The translations under genes were made by a program, and so were the position numbers. The notes under the pieces are model-generated. The model was not told where the DNA came from. It was given only the letters and a program-made list of their open reading frames with translations, and did no database searches. A DNA stretch of 64,000 nucleotides, taken from assembly GCA_934746645.1 (NCBI GenBank), contig CAKVFE010000001.1:310001-374000 (forward strand). The letters are read 5' to 3'. This stretch comes from an uncultured Clostridia bacterium (GTDB lineage: Bacteria > Bacillota > Clostridia > Christensenellales > UBA1242). Positions 35,268 through 45,922 of the stretch are shown piece by piece (the stretch's first letter is position 1; every line of letters starts with the position of its first letter).

Positions 35268-36223
35268 GTCAAGAAATACAAGAAACCAGAAAAAAGATAA
35301 GTTTTAGAAGAAACTTTATCAACATAATGCTAGTAGTTGTTATTGGTATTAGTTCGGGATTGTTTTTAGGAAGTTGGTACTCATACAATATGATGGCGTC
35401 TTCAGCTGACTATAGTGGTCTTACAGAAGAAGCTTTAGTAGATTCTTTAAGTACCGTTGTTGGTGAATCTATGAATTTAAGAAGACCAACAGATGCCCAA
35501 GTAAACGATTGGCTAAATGTTGCAAAATCAAAAGGTATCACCCCTAAAGATGTATCAGGTTACAATAACTTCCAATTAGCAATCGATGTAATCAACAAAT
35601 CTTCTAGTTGGACTGCTATTGGTGTTGGTAAAGTAGAAACTATAGTTACTCAAACAGTTTATAGTGCAAAATACTTTGACGGTTCGACTTATGCTTTTGA
35701 AAGTATAAGTAAAGGTATGGTCAATGTAGCAAGTATGGCTGTATACGAAAAAGATTCTAAAACTGTTACCAACATTACTGGTAATGATATAAAAGAAACA
35801 AGTGCTAGTTGGACTGGCAAGCACAGTTCGTCAAGTACAGAAGATTATACCGAACTTAACGGAAACTTACCTAGCACAGCTATACCTTATATAATATCTT
35901 CTAAGACAGTTACCAACTGTTCTGACATTGTTGAAAGTGAAGACAATGGTAAAAAGATATATTCATTTACAATTTCGTTGGACCCACTAAAGAGTGTTAT
36001 TAAATATGTAAAACAAGTAAAACAAACTAGTGGATTGTCCGACTACCCTACATTTAATGACATAACACTTGATGTTGTTATGGACGAAGATTGGAATTTT
36101 AGAAAAGTAAACATAGTAGAAAATTATAGAGTTGTGTACTCAGGTCTTAAACCAAAATGTAAAGGCACTTTAAATATTGACTTTACAGTCAATGAGCCTG
36201 TTACACTACCAGAACATAATTAA
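35264..36223 (+). CDS. Membrane-anchored exported protein of unknown function
   Basis: 319 residues. A basic cytoplasmic N-terminus (1-17) is followed by one membrane helix (about 18-38) and an extracytoplasmic region of about 280 residues rich in Ser, Thr and beta-type alternation. No known family is recognised. GAGGAGAAG lies immediately before the ATG, which overlaps the upstream stop by four bases. The next gene starts 10 nt after its stop, so the three are one operon. The beta-rich C-terminal half (VKQVKQTSGLSDYP...DITLDVVMDEDWNF) has the look of LolA/LppX-type lipid-binding folds, as does its giant neighbour; this is only an impression. Confidence 0.75.
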   Translation: MSQEIQETRKKISFRRNFINIMLVVVIGISSGLFLGSWYSYNMMASSADYSGLTEEALVDSLSTVVGESMNLRRPTDAQVNDWLNVAKSKGITPKDVSGYNNFQLAIDVINKSSSWTAIGVGKVETIVTQTVYSAKYFDGSTYAFESISKGMVNVASMAVYEKDSKTVTNITGNDIKETSASWTGKHSSSSTEDYTELNGNLPSTAIPYIISSKTVTNCSDIVESEDNGKKIYSFTISLDPLKSVIKYVKQVKQTSGLSDYPTFNDITLDVVMDEDWNFRKVNIVENYRVVYSGLKPKCKGTLNIDFTVNEPVTLPEHN

Positions 36224-36233
36224 AAGGGAAACA

Positions 36234-39200
36234 ATGAAAAAATTTTTAATGTATTGTGGATTGTACATTTTAATAACATTTTCAACTGCATTTGGTGTGG
36301 TTCTTGTTACCAAACCTACAAATGCTAACAACAATCAAAATAATGTACAAGAAGATATCAAAAAAGAAGATAACACAGCATTAACTTACATTGTAGACAA
36401 CTTTTCCAATCTTCAATCTATGAGAGTTAACGCCGGTATTACATTGGCTACTGGTGGTAAAAATATAACTATTGATGCCAATGTTGGTATGGATATGTCC
36501 AACGGATTTGAAAACTTATCCGTTAATGGTACAGCCAATGTAAAAATAGATGACCAATTAATTGAAGCACAATTTACTTATATTGATAGCCAATTATACT
36601 TAAGTGCTTTAAATGGCAATTATAAAATAGAAACAACCAATCTTATGTCATCTGTAAAACAAATCATTACCCTACTTGATATTAAAATGCCTGACATTGG
36701 TATTGATTTTGAAAATATAGACACTAATAGTCTACTTGCATTATTAGATGATATGAAAGAAACAAAAACAGATACTGAAGTTATACTTACTATCAACTTA
36801 CCTTATGTTGGTGAAGTAACTTTGGTCTGTGACCTTAACTACTCTATAAAGAGTATTAAGATACCAACAACTGAAGTTAAAGGTATAACACTTGGAGTTG
36901 ACGCTCAAGTAGACTACCCTAAAGATTATGTTGTTGAAAAACCAGATATCGAACCTATTGATTTAACTCATGTATTTAATCTAGCTGAAGGTCTAATCAA
37001 CTATATCAAAAATGATATGTTGGGATTGGATATAGCACTTGATTATAACGGAACTACATATACTGGCAACTTAACTGTTGATTTAAATAACAACAACATA
37101 AGACTAAGCACATCATATAAAGATTATCCTATCAATGTATATTTGATTGATGACACTCTATATGCTGAAGTTGCTAATCTATATGTTAAGTTTGATTTAA
37201 ACAATATCGAATCAGTTGCTACACTACTAAAAGACCAGTTTGGTATTGATATTCCACTAGACAAAATTGGTGCAGTACTTAACACAATCAAAGATAAGAA
37301 AGTTGATTTAAGCCAATTAAATCTTAACAATATGGACTTATCTAAGATAGATTTAAGTATATTGGAAGATTTTGAATATAATGACGGAATATACGATATC
37401 ACAATCAAAAATATTGGTAAATTAAAGATTCATTTTGAAAATCACAACTTTAGCAGTGTTAAATTTGAAAGTGAAAAGATAAATGCCAACATCAATTCGT
37501 TTGAGCCTAACCCAATCCAATTAACTAAAGATGTAGATAGTTATGCAGATATCAACCTACTTGTACCAGTTGCTAACGCAATAATCAACACAACCAAATT
37601 AAAGAATCATTTTGGCACAATACATTTTAGTTATAAAGATTATCAATTTGATATTGATTATAGACTAAACATTGACAATGGTTTAACAGCAAGTATCTCA
37701 ACAAGCATATATGACATACCTGTAAATGTTGTATTAAACAATGAAAAATTGTACATCAATGTTATGGATGTCAACATTGTTGCAGGACTAAGTGATATAG
37801 ACTTAATCAAACAATTTGTAACTGACAAATTTAAAGTAGAAATACCAGAATTAAATAGTCAAGAAACAATAGATAAAGTTATGACTATTGTAGATGAAAT
37901 ACTTAAATCTGACACATTAATCATAACTAAGTTGGAATCTTCCGAAACAGGTATCAATCTAAATCTATTGAATAAATACAATGTTAATATTGATTATAGC
38001 GACACAATCACAGGTCTTAAATTAAAACTTGATGATATAGACGCTAATATTACATTAAATTCTAACAACGATAGTTTTGATGTAATAATAGATGAAAGCA
38101 AATATGTAACAATCAATAAATTAATTACTTTAGAAAATAATATTGAAGAATATATTAAAAATGGTAAATATTATGCTAATTTAACTCTAAACTACAAAGA
38201 TTATTATATCTATGCTGTAGTTGGTTATGAGAATAATTCTGAAGATTATTTAGATAATCTAAGTTTACAAGCTTACACAACAATCTACAATAAAGAAATT
38301 AAAGTTACACTTCTTAACAAAATTGTTTATATAGAAGTTGACGGATTGAATTTAAAATTTGAAATATCAAAATTGAATGAAGTACTAGATTTTGTAGAAA
38401 AGAATTTTGGTGTTAAAGTTGATATTAATGAAATGATTGAAAAATCTAAATCATTAACAAAAGATTTTGATATTACTACCCTATTAAATAATCTTAATGT
38501 AAAACTTACAAGCAATCAATTATCTATCATTAATGATTGGATAACTGCAAACATTAACCTAGACAATTATAAGTTAAACGGATTGGATATTACTTACAAC
38601 GACTTAACAGTCAATGCAAATATTATATCTTCAATGCCAGCACTAGAATTAAATGATAATTATTTTGAAATAAGCGATTTGTTACCACTAATTGAAAGTA
38701 CACTTAATACAATCAATAGTGGAAGACTAGAAGGTCAACTAGAACTTATATACAAGAACTTCTCTTTAAATCTAAAATATAAAGTTCAACTAGACCCACT
38801 AACAGTATATGTAAGTACAAGATTGATGGGATTGGATATTAATCTATACTACAAAGACAACAATGTATATGTAATGGTTGGTGAGTTGTACTTCAAAGTA
38901 ACTCCTAACGATATCGAATATATCATTCAAGTAATTAGTGATAAATTGGGTATAACAATAGACAAAGATACAATTATTGAAAAAATCAAATCTACAAATA
39001 TTGAAGAATTGTTATCTAAGATACATTTAAGCGATATTAAAGATTTATATGCTGACGGTCACGCATTTAAAGTAAACGCATTTGGTGTAAAAGTTGATGT
39101 AACTTATGACACAAAGATTAATTCGTTTATGATTAAATACAACGATGTAAAAGCTCAAGGACAACTAACTAAGTTTAGTGATGATGTAAAGATGCCATTA

Positions 39201-42200
39201 GTTAATACTAAAGCATTTGAAAGTGTAGATTATCTAATCGAATTGATTAATAACTTATATAACAATTTAAGTGAAAAACACATTTACATCAATGGTTCAA
39301 TCAACTTAAATGATTTTGAAATTCCAGTTAAAGCTTATGTTGATTTTGATAATCAATTAAAATTGACAGCTCAAGCCAAAATTCTTGGCAAAAATATTGA
39401 TATCAGTATGTTAGACAATGTTGTATATGCTGATATTGACGGATTGAAAGTATATTATGATTTAGACAATATCTCTTCCCTACTAGATAATTTAAGCGAT
39501 AATTTTGATATTGATTTAAATACAAACATCAATCTAAATGACATAACCAAAAAGTTATTCTTTAAAAACATAACAAAAACAACTCAAGCCAATGGTTATA
39601 CTTTAAAAGTTAAAGTTGTATATGATGAAAAAGAAATTGTTATTGATGTCAACTTTAACAATGATAACCAACTTGAAAATATCCAAATTGGATATAACAC
39701 ATTGAATGTAATGTTAAATACTCAATTTGATAAGACATTAGATATCAATGTTAATGCTAGCGAATATAAAACAAATGTAAATGATATTGTTGATATTATC
39801 AAACCTATCTCTAATATACTAAATTCTACTTCATTAGAAATAGACGGTATAGTTAAAGTAGATTTGCTTGGAGCTAACCAAACAATCAATATCGACCATA
39901 TCAAACTAGATTATAGCGATATTAACAATATTATAGTTAATGCTAAATTAACAATGTACAATCAATCAGTAGATGTTATTTATTCGGATAGTACATTATA
40001 TGTAAAAGTAGACAATGTAAAAGCATATATCAAAATCAATGAATTAAATGACTTAGTTGATTGGATTAATGATACATTTAATGCAAATATTGATATATCA
40101 TCATTAAATAAGAAATTAACTAAAGATGATATTGAAAATATGTTAAGCAAGTTTGTATTAGGTGAAAAGTTGAGAAGTATAGAAAAGACTCTTAACGGCG
40201 TAATGATTAACCTAAATACATATCAAAAAGTAATTGATGAAGTAACTCAAAATATCAGTCAAGAAATTGTTGTTGACTACAACGACACTTTAAATCAAAT
40301 AATTGTTAACCACGAAAAAGTATATGCCGAAATTAGACTATCTAACTACAACAATACTAAAGTAGTAGTTGGCAACGAAAACGATTATGTACACTACACC
40401 AAATACACTCGTATTGTAAGCAATGTATACAATTATATTAAAGCTAAACAATATTCGGTTAATGCAAGTGCTAATGTATATAACGGAGAAAAATTAAGAT
40501 TTAATGGCAATATAGACTTAGATGTCAATATTACCGATAAGTTGCAAATGGCAGGCTATGCACATCTAGCTGGCGAAAAGACTTTGGATATCTCCTTAAA
40601 TTATTGGAATCAATATCTATATGTCAACTACAACAACTTAAAATTGAAGATGTGCGAAAATGACTTAAAAGAAGTTATGGTTATCGGTCTTAACTTATTG
40701 GGTGTTGACCCTGATATGATACCATTCCTTAAAGATGCAGTAGATGACTTAGACAACATCAATTTTGATAGTTTAAGCACACTAATCCCTGGTATGAATA
40801 TGTCTAATCCATTAAGTATGATGACAATGATTAAAGGTATTAGTTTTGACAACGATAACTTACAAGTAGTTATTGACGGAAGTCAAATAACCAACAACCC
40901 TAATGCAAAAGCTATGACACTTAATATTAATTTTGTTAATGACAATCTTAATACATTAAGTCTTAACAACATATTTACTGGTGTAACTGAAAATGAATAC
41001 TTTAACTTAGATATTAACTTTAAAGATACTCATACAGTTGAAGCAGTAAATGACAATGGATATATTGATATATCTGGTACAAACGAATTTATAAAAGCTA
41101 TTATCAATACAGCCGAACTAAACTATTATGAAATAAGTGGTAACTTAAATATCATTGGTAGTCTAGTAGGTATTGATATCAACTGGAAAGTTCCACTAAA
41201 TGTTAAAGTTAAACTAGACGAAAACAGAATACCAGAACTTATGATGACTATTGGCGAAATACCTACTATGGTAGGCGTAAACAACGATGTTCCTTATGAG
41301 TTTGGTGACACAGAAAGTGGTTCGGGCAGAATGTTGTATGTATACTACAAAGATAGCAATGTATACTTCTACCGTACCGAATATGTTGATATTATGTTTG
41401 GTGCAGGCAAGCGTCAATATGAAAAGAAGTTAATGGTTGATATAGGCGAAGTTCTTAACAACCCACTAACCTACTTACAATATGGCGTAGGCTTTACAGA
41501 CACAATAATCGAACAAATCCAAAAGTCTTTAGACAAATCTATTGGTCACACTCCAAATCTTGGTAACATATTTAAACAATTTAGTGTAAGTGAAAACAAA
41601 ACAAACTTAACTGTTGTACTTAATATGTACGAATTAACAAATGATGAAGCTATGGGCGATATGACAATCGGACTTGGAGTTGTTAATAATGACAGCACTA
41701 ATAATAAAAACTATATAGGCAATGCTACATTTGGTCTAAATATGCCACTTGCTAGTGTATTTACAATGGACTTAAAGAGCAATGACCTACACCTTATCAA
41801 TATTGGTAAGGAACTTGATTTTGGTACACTTTACGACTACATCAACAATTACACCTACTTAAAAGGTGAAAGTTGGGAAGCAAGCAAAGGTAAATGGTCA
41901 AAATCTAGTGAAATAGTACATACAATTAACTTTGTATCTAATTGTGGAGATAATATCTCCCCAATTAGTGCAAAACCTGATACTCCTATAACATTACCTA
42001 CTTACACCACACCTATTGTTATAGATGACGGCGAAAAGGTAATAACTCGTACTTTCCTAGCTTGGTGCACAGATGCTGAGTTTAAGAAAGGTAGCGAGTA
42101 TACAACAGACAAAATGCCAAGTAGAGATATGACTTTATATGGTAAATGGTATGAAGATATACAATACTATCGTTATATTAATTTTGTAACTAATTCTAAC

Positions 42201-43154
42201 GATACATTGGACAGCATTAAAGCACTTGAAAACTCTTCAATCACATTGCCAACTCTAACTCAAAAAGAAGAAACTGTAGGTACTACAACAACTACTTATG
42301 AATTTACTGGTTGGTATACTGATGAGGCTACAAATAACGCATTTAATGGCTCTACAATGCCAATTACAGACACAACTCTATATGCTGGTTGGAAAGTTAT
42401 TAAAGTCGAAGAAACAAGAAAATTGAGCGTATATGACAATGATACATTGCTATACAGTCGTCAAATTAAAGTTGGCGATAATATAGATTTAAGTAGTATA
42501 TCTAAAATCAACAATAATACCCTACTTTACTTAGATAGCAATTATACTACTGCTTACGACAATAGTTTTGTAATGCCAGAAAATGATGTAACATTATATG
42601 TACGCAATCAATATACACTTAAAGTTGTAAGTGCTAAAGGTAACACAGTTGACAAAACATATACATTATGGCAAGGAGAAAGTATATCTAGCCTAATCCC
42701 TAGTCAAGAATCAAAATTGATTGTTGATGATGGCACAAAGACTGCTCAATATACTTACACATTTAATGGCTATGACAACTATAGCACTACAATGCCTAAT
42801 GCTAATGTAGAAATTGTTGCCAACTGGACAGAAAGTGTTAAATATTATTATACAGTAACATTTAATACTGATTTAAAATACATACCTAAGTCTTGTGCTG
42901 CTGGTAGTAAATATAAAACTGCTCCTGGTAGTGTAAGTTCTATTAGAGTACTTGACGGCGAAACATTTACAACCAACAACAATCTAACTTGTCAAGTATG
43001 GGCAACAGCAATTACTTGGGGAGTATCATACAATTACACTTGCTCTGGTTGGAGCACATCAGTACCTGATGACTATTCTAATGGTGGTGGAAGCAGTAGC
43101 TTTACAATCAATGGTAGTGATATGACATTGTATGTTGTATGGAAGAAAAACTAA
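36234..43154 (+). CDS. Giant exported repeat protein with InlB-like C-terminal repeats
   Basis: 2,306 residues from the ATG at 36234 (AAGGG upstream; an earlier frame to 36177 lacks a ribosome site). A hydrophobic segment (about 4-25) gives export or anchoring. About nine repeats begin near residues 49, 244, 439, 626, 812, 997, 1182, 1388 and 1619, with a strikingly even ~185-195-residue period for the first seven. Each has a helix, a 'Y.D/K..L.V..' beta sheet, then a 'VNVYLIDDTLYAEV...KFDL..I' unit. This resembles LolA/LppX-type half-barrels. Residues about 1895-2306 carry four or five InlB B-repeat-like units (FTGWYTDEA...MPITDTTLYAGW). There is no sorting signal at the end. Function is unknown; a surface or envelope-spanning role is inferred. 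Confidence 0.88.
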   Translation: MKKFLMYCGLYILITFSTAFGVVLVTKPTNANNNQNNVQEDIKKEDNTALTYIVDNFSNLQSMRVNAGITLATGGKNITIDANVGMDMSNGFENLSVNGTANVKIDDQLIEAQFTYIDSQLYLSALNGNYKIETTNLMSSVKQIITLLDIKMPDIGIDFENIDTNSLLALLDDMKETKTDTEVILTINLPYVGEVTLVCDLNYSIKSIKIPTTEVKGITLGVDAQVDYPKDYVVEKPDIEPIDLTHVFNLAEGLINYIKNDMLGLDIALDYNGTTYTGNLTVDLNNNNIRLSTSYKDYPINVYLIDDTLYAEVANLYVKFDLNNIESVATLLKDQFGIDIPLDKIGAVLNTIKDKKVDLSQLNLNNMDLSKIDLSILEDFEYNDGIYDITIKNIGKLKIHFENHNFSSVKFESEKINANINSFEPNPIQLTKDVDSYADINLLVPVANAIINTTKLKNHFGTIHFSYKDYQFDIDYRLNIDNGLTASISTSIYDIPVNVVLNNEKLYINVMDVNIVAGLSDIDLIKQFVTDKFKVEIPELNSQETIDKVMTIVDEILKSDTLIITKLESSETGINLNLLNKYNVNIDYSDTITGLKLKLDDIDANITLNSNNDSFDVIIDESKYVTINKLITLENNIEEYIKNGKYYANLTLNYKDYYIYAVVGYENNSEDYLDNLSLQAYTTIYNKEIKVTLLNKIVYIEVDGLNLKFEISKLNEVLDFVEKNFGVKVDINEMIEKSKSLTKDFDITTLLNNLNVKLTSNQLSIINDWITANINLDNYKLNGLDITYNDLTVNANIISSMPALELNDNYFEISDLLPLIESTLNTINSGRLEGQLELIYKNFSLNLKYKVQLDPLTVYVSTRLMGLDINLYYKDNNVYVMVGELYFKVTPNDIEYIIQVISDKLGITIDKDTIIEKIKSTNIEELLSKIHLSDIKDLYADGHAFKVNAFGVKVDVTYDTKINSFMIKYNDVKAQGQLTKFSDDVKMPLVNTKAFESVDYLIELINNLYNNLSEKHIYINGSINLNDFEIPVKAYVDFDNQLKLTAQAKILGKNIDISMLDNVVYADIDGLKVYYDLDNISSLLDNLSDNFDIDLNTNINLNDITKKLFFKNITKTTQANGYTLKVKVVYDEKEIVIDVNFNNDNQLENIQIGYNTLNVMLNTQFDKTLDINVNASEYKTNVNDIVDIIKPISNILNSTSLEIDGIVKVDLLGANQTINIDHIKLDYSDINNIIVNAKLTMYNQSVDVIYSDSTLYVKVDNVKAYIKINELNDLVDWINDTFNANIDISSLNKKLTKDDIENMLSKFVLGEKLRSIEKTLNGVMINLNTYQKVIDEVTQNISQEIVVDYNDTLNQIIVNHEKVYAEIRLSNYNNTKVVVGNENDYVHYTKYTRIVSNVYNYIKAKQYSVNASANVYNGEKLRFNGNIDLDVNITDKLQMAGYAHLAGEKTLDISLNYWNQYLYVNYNNLKLKMCENDLKEVMVIGLNLLGVDPDMIPFLKDAVDDLDNINFDSLSTLIPGMNMSNPLSMMTMIKGISFDNDNLQVVIDGSQITNNPNAKAMTLNINFVNDNLNTLSLNNIFTGVTENEYFNLDINFKDTHTVEAVNDNGYIDISGTNEFIKAIINTAELNYYEISGNLNIIGSLVGIDINWKVPLNVKVKLDENRIPELMMTIGEIPTMVGVNNDVPYEFGDTESGSGRMLYVYYKDSNVYFYRTEYVDIMFGAGKRQYEKKLMVDIGEVLNNPLTYLQYGVGFTDTIIEQIQKSLDKSIGHTPNLGNIFKQFSVSENKTNLTVVLNMYELTNDEAMGDMTIGLGVVNNDSTNNKNYIGNATFGLNMPLASVFTMDLKSNDLHLINIGKELDFGTLYDYINNYTYLKGESWEASKGKWSKSSEIVHTINFVSNCGDNISPISAKPDTPITLPTYTTPIVIDDGEKVITRTFLAWCTDAEFKKGSEYTTDKMPSRDMTLYGKWYEDIQYYRYINFVTNSNDTLDSIKALENSSITLPTLTQKEETVGTTTTTYEFTGWYTDEATNNAFNGSTMPITDTTLYAGWKVIKVEETRKLSVYDNDTLLYSRQIKVGDNIDLSSISKINNNTLLYLDSNYTTAYDNSFVMPENDVTLYVRNQYTLKVVSAKGNTVDKTYTLWQGESISSLIPSQESKLIVDDGTKTAQYTYTFNGYDNYSTTMPNANVEIVANWTESVKYYYTVTFNTDLKYIPKSCAAGSKYKTAPGSVSSIRVLDGETFTTNNNLTCQVWATAITWGVSYNYTCSGWSTSVPDDYSNGGGSSSFTINGSDMTLYVVWKKN

Positions 43155-43162
43155 TATATAGT

Positions 43163-43198
43163 TAAAAAAAGAACGGAATATTATCCGTTCTTTTTTTA
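43163..43198 (+). terminator. Terminator of the giant repeat-protein operon
   Basis: 14-bp stem AAAAAAAGAACGGA/TCCGTTCTTTTTTT (43164-43177 and 43184-43197), starting 9 nt after the stop codon. Confidence 0.9.
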
Positions 43199-43266
43199 TT
43201 AATTATCGATATTTACACATAAGAGAATCTATACAAACAATCATATTAAATCTATATAAATAATCA

Positions 43267-43335
43267 ATATATACTTGTCATTTCTAAAGCGAAGTCGAAC
43301 CCGTATGGCAACAACGCAAGTTGTTGGAATCATTG
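43267..43335 (-). repeat. REP/MITE-like palindrome, type C, inverted and degenerate
   Basis: Begins with the ACTTGTCATT.CT box and ends with TTGGAATC. It is the reverse complement of the type C copies at 45841 and 46305, with several changes. It lies 17 bp from a type A copy. Confidence 0.6.
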
Positions 43336-43352
43336 AAGATTAGACAAAAAAT

Positions 43353-43436
43353 CCCCACCTAGATTCCAATGTCGCATTGCTCCATTGCCTTTTACTATCG
43401 TTCAAGGTTCGGCTACGCTCAGAATGACAGGTGGGG
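43353..43436 (+). repeat. REP/MITE-like palindrome, type A
   Basis: 84 bp starting CCCCACCTAGATTCCAATGT and ending CTCAGAATGACAGGTGGGG. The ends pair as CCCCACCT/AGGTGGGG. A run of eight G (43433-43440) covers the end of the stem. Near-identical copies occur at 46095 (inverted) and 54074. Confidence 0.75.
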
Positions 43437-43558
43437 GGGGAAAAAAAATAAATTTCAGTATTTTTACATTACCTTTTGCAACACTCAAAAATACAAATAA
43501 TTATTAATAAATTACCATTAATTGAACTTTTTTAATATATAGAAACTATCTTACATCA

Positions 43559-43592
43559 AAAAAAAAGACAACTACTAGAGTTGTCTTTTTTA
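43559..43592 (-). terminator. Terminator of the MBG/GLUG lipoprotein gene
   Basis: Stem AGACAACT/AGTTGTCT (43566-43573 and 43579-43586) with A and T tracts on both sides. Confidence 0.8.
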
Positions 43593-43638
43593 TCTTTATA
43601 TAAATTGTAACAATTACTTTAATAATGTTAAAACACTA

Positions 43639-45570
43639 TTATTCAGTAACTTTAACACCGTTTACATAAACAACATTTGGATTATATTTTGATGGTGTAT
43701 AAACGAATCCAGTTTCTGTACTACTATCTTCGCCATCTTTTAATGTACCACCTTCAATATAAATAGCTGTTGTACCAGTGAATGTGCAATTGTCTTCATA
43801 TAATGCAGGAATTGGATTGCCTTCGCCATCAACAATGTCTGCACCATTACTATCTTGTCTATTGCCTTCTACACTGTTTTTACCATACAAACCACTAAAT
43901 TGTGCGTGAGCTTCGCTCTTAACATATAAAGCAGCTGTTAAGTTGGTAACTTCACAGTTTTTGAAAGTAATTTCTTTAGCACCACTTCTATTCCAGCCTA
44001 AGATACCACCTAGACTTAATTGTTTATTAGTGCTATATCCACCACTATTAGTAGCAGATACTGTATTAGAATTACCTTGTCCGTCATACATAACATCAAA
44101 GTAAGCTTTACCAATAACATTTAGATTGATAACTTTACAATCTTCATATACAGTAACATCTCCACTTTGTGTCTCACCTACGATACCACCGATAGATACT
44201 CTATCATGTGTTTCATTAGCATTGTTTACAACTCTACCCCAGTGGCATAATGCAACTTTCATATTAACATCTTCAACTCTTAAATTTTTTCTTAAGAATG
44301 ATTCTTCATCAGTATTCTTGTTATGTTCAATACCGATAATTCCACCAATATAAGCTTTTGCAACTTTAACATCAATGTTAGAATTCTTTACAGTTACATT
44401 GTAAATTGATGTACAAGAACTTACTGTTCCTGCAGCAAATGTAGGGTCAAATTCAGCTCTAGCAAATACTGTACCATAATAAGTATATTTTGTATTTTCA
44501 TTAGTTAATGATATTGTACGCATATCAAATTTAACATTAACATTATCAAATGTTACATCATGGATTTCTGCACTTGCAACATATCCAAAGAATCCAAGAT
44601 GAACACATGCATTAGCCTCATTAGGCTTAACAGTTTTTGTTTCACCATTAACATCAAGTGTATAATCAACTGACTCTTCTGTAAGTTTAAAGTTACTAAT
44701 AGTATGACCATTACCATTAAATTCACTTACGAAATAATCTTTACCGAAATTTACACCAATAGTCTTCCATACTTGACCTTCACAGTCAATGTCATTAAGA
44801 AGCATATATCTTAAGTTAAGTCTTTCGTCCATAGATTTAGAGAATACATCTCTATTCATATTAACTAGGTCTTCATAAGATCTAATTTCTACTGTTTTTC
44901 TTTCGATATTTACAGTTTTTACTACAGATATAGGATTATGGTTATCATCAGAAACTGTAACTTTGATATAAACCTTATCTCCATAGTTGGTAAGAGTATT
45001 AGTTAATGATTTGCTTGTTTCATCAACAGTACCATCAGCATTAAGTTTGTTGTAGAACTCAGTTGTGATGTTGCCGTCTTGAGTAGCACTATTAACACTT
45101 ATTGTATACTCTTTGTTGATTGCTTCTAGGTATAATGTACCATTGCCATTATCTCTAGCAATAACTGAAGCATCTTGATTTTGATCGTCTTTATATGTTG
45201 CTTTAATAGTAACATCTAGACTTGGATAGTCTGCTTTGTTAATGGTCATAACAGCTGACATATCTTCGATTGGATTATGTTTAGCATCACCAGTAAAACT
45301 AACAACTACATAATACTTACCAGCATCAACAGTAGATGTAGCTTGTGTCTCGTGAGTTTCGTCTACATAATACTTGTATTCGGCAGTTACACCAGTAGGT
45401 AAATCGCCAGTAACTTCCAAAACATGAGAATTTCCGTCATAAGTATAAGTAGCATCTTGTAAAGATACACCACTCATATCGTAGCTGGTCTTTCCACACG
45501 CTGTTAGAAGAACACAAGAGAACATACACAAAACAAAAGCTGAAACATAGTACATAAAGTGTTTTTTCAT
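43639..45570 (-). CDS. Surface lipoprotein with MBG-type and GLUG beta-helix domains
   Basis: 643 residues from the ATG at 45570 with GGGAG upstream; a longer frame to 45621 lacks a ribosome site. Lipobox LTAC (Cys25). Residues about 32-110 resemble an MBG repeat (YTYDGNSHVLEVTGDLP...AGKYYVVVSFTGD). The part from about 225 starts with a 'SYEDLVNMNRDVF...YMLLNDIDC' entry and continues with GLUG-type motifs (YIGGIIG, SIGGIVG, LSLGGILG). It is a small relative of the giant lipoprotein at 1-13210, probably a surface carbohydrate- or host-binding protein. The ligand is unknown. It is monocistronic. Confidence 0.86.
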   Translation of the reverse strand: MKKHFMYYVSAFVLCMFSCVLLTACGKTSYDMSGVSLQDATYTYDGNSHVLEVTGDLPTGVTAEYKYYVDETHETQATSTVDAGKYYVVVSFTGDAKHNPIEDMSAVMTINKADYPSLDVTIKATYKDDQNQDASVIARDNGNGTLYLEAINKEYTISVNSATQDGNITTEFYNKLNADGTVDETSKSLTNTLTNYGDKVYIKVTVSDDNHNPISVVKTVNIERKTVEIRSYEDLVNMNRDVFSKSMDERLNLRYMLLNDIDCEGQVWKTIGVNFGKDYFVSEFNGNGHTISNFKLTEESVDYTLDVNGETKTVKPNEANACVHLGFFGYVASAEIHDVTFDNVNVKFDMRTISLTNENTKYTYYGTVFARAEFDPTFAAGTVSSCTSIYNVTVKNSNIDVKVAKAYIGGIIGIEHNKNTDEESFLRKNLRVEDVNMKVALCHWGRVVNNANETHDRVSIGGIVGETQSGDVTVYEDCKVINLNVIGKAYFDVMYDGQGNSNTVSATNSGGYSTNKQLSLGGILGWNRSGAKEITFKNCEVTNLTAALYVKSEAHAQFSGLYGKNSVEGNRQDSNGADIVDGEGNPIPALYEDNCTFTGTTAIYIEGGTLKDGEDSSTETGFVYTPSKYNPNVVYVNGVKVTE

Positions 45571-45840
45571 TTTGTTAAAATCTCCCTTTTTTCTTTCTAA
45601 AATATTTAAAGTTTTTATCACTTTATAATAGAATTATATATCTAAAATAGGTCTTCATCGTATTATTTTATCCAAATATTTACAAAGTCGTAAAATAGTA
45701 GATTTTGGCTAGATTTGTCTAATATAGAGTGACTAAAAATACTACAAATATCACCTTTTTATTATCTTGTGTAATTATTATAATTTAATGCATAACTGCC
45801 CCACCATTTTTGTAAGTATTAAAGCATATAAAAAAGATAG

Positions 45841-45922
45841 ACTTATCGTTTTTAGATTCCAACGGCAAGCCGTTGCCCTACGGGTTCGACTCGTTACACT
45901 CGCTCAGAATGACAAGTATAAG
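45841..45922 (+). repeat. REP/MITE-like palindrome, type C
   Basis: About 82 bp from ACTTATCGTTTTTAGATTCC to CTCAGAATGACAAGTATAAG, with an inner hairpin AACGGCAAGCCGTT. A nearly identical copy is at 46305-46387. Confidence 0.75.

Noticed and set aside
36177..36233. Earlier start for the giant repeat protein overlapping the upstream gene
   Set aside because: The ATG at 36234 has AAGGG upstream and begins directly with a signal-like hydrophobic segment.
43433..43440. Second G8 tract as a phase-variable switch
   Set aside because: It lies between genes at the end of a palindromic repeat stem, after a terminator and outside any reading frame.
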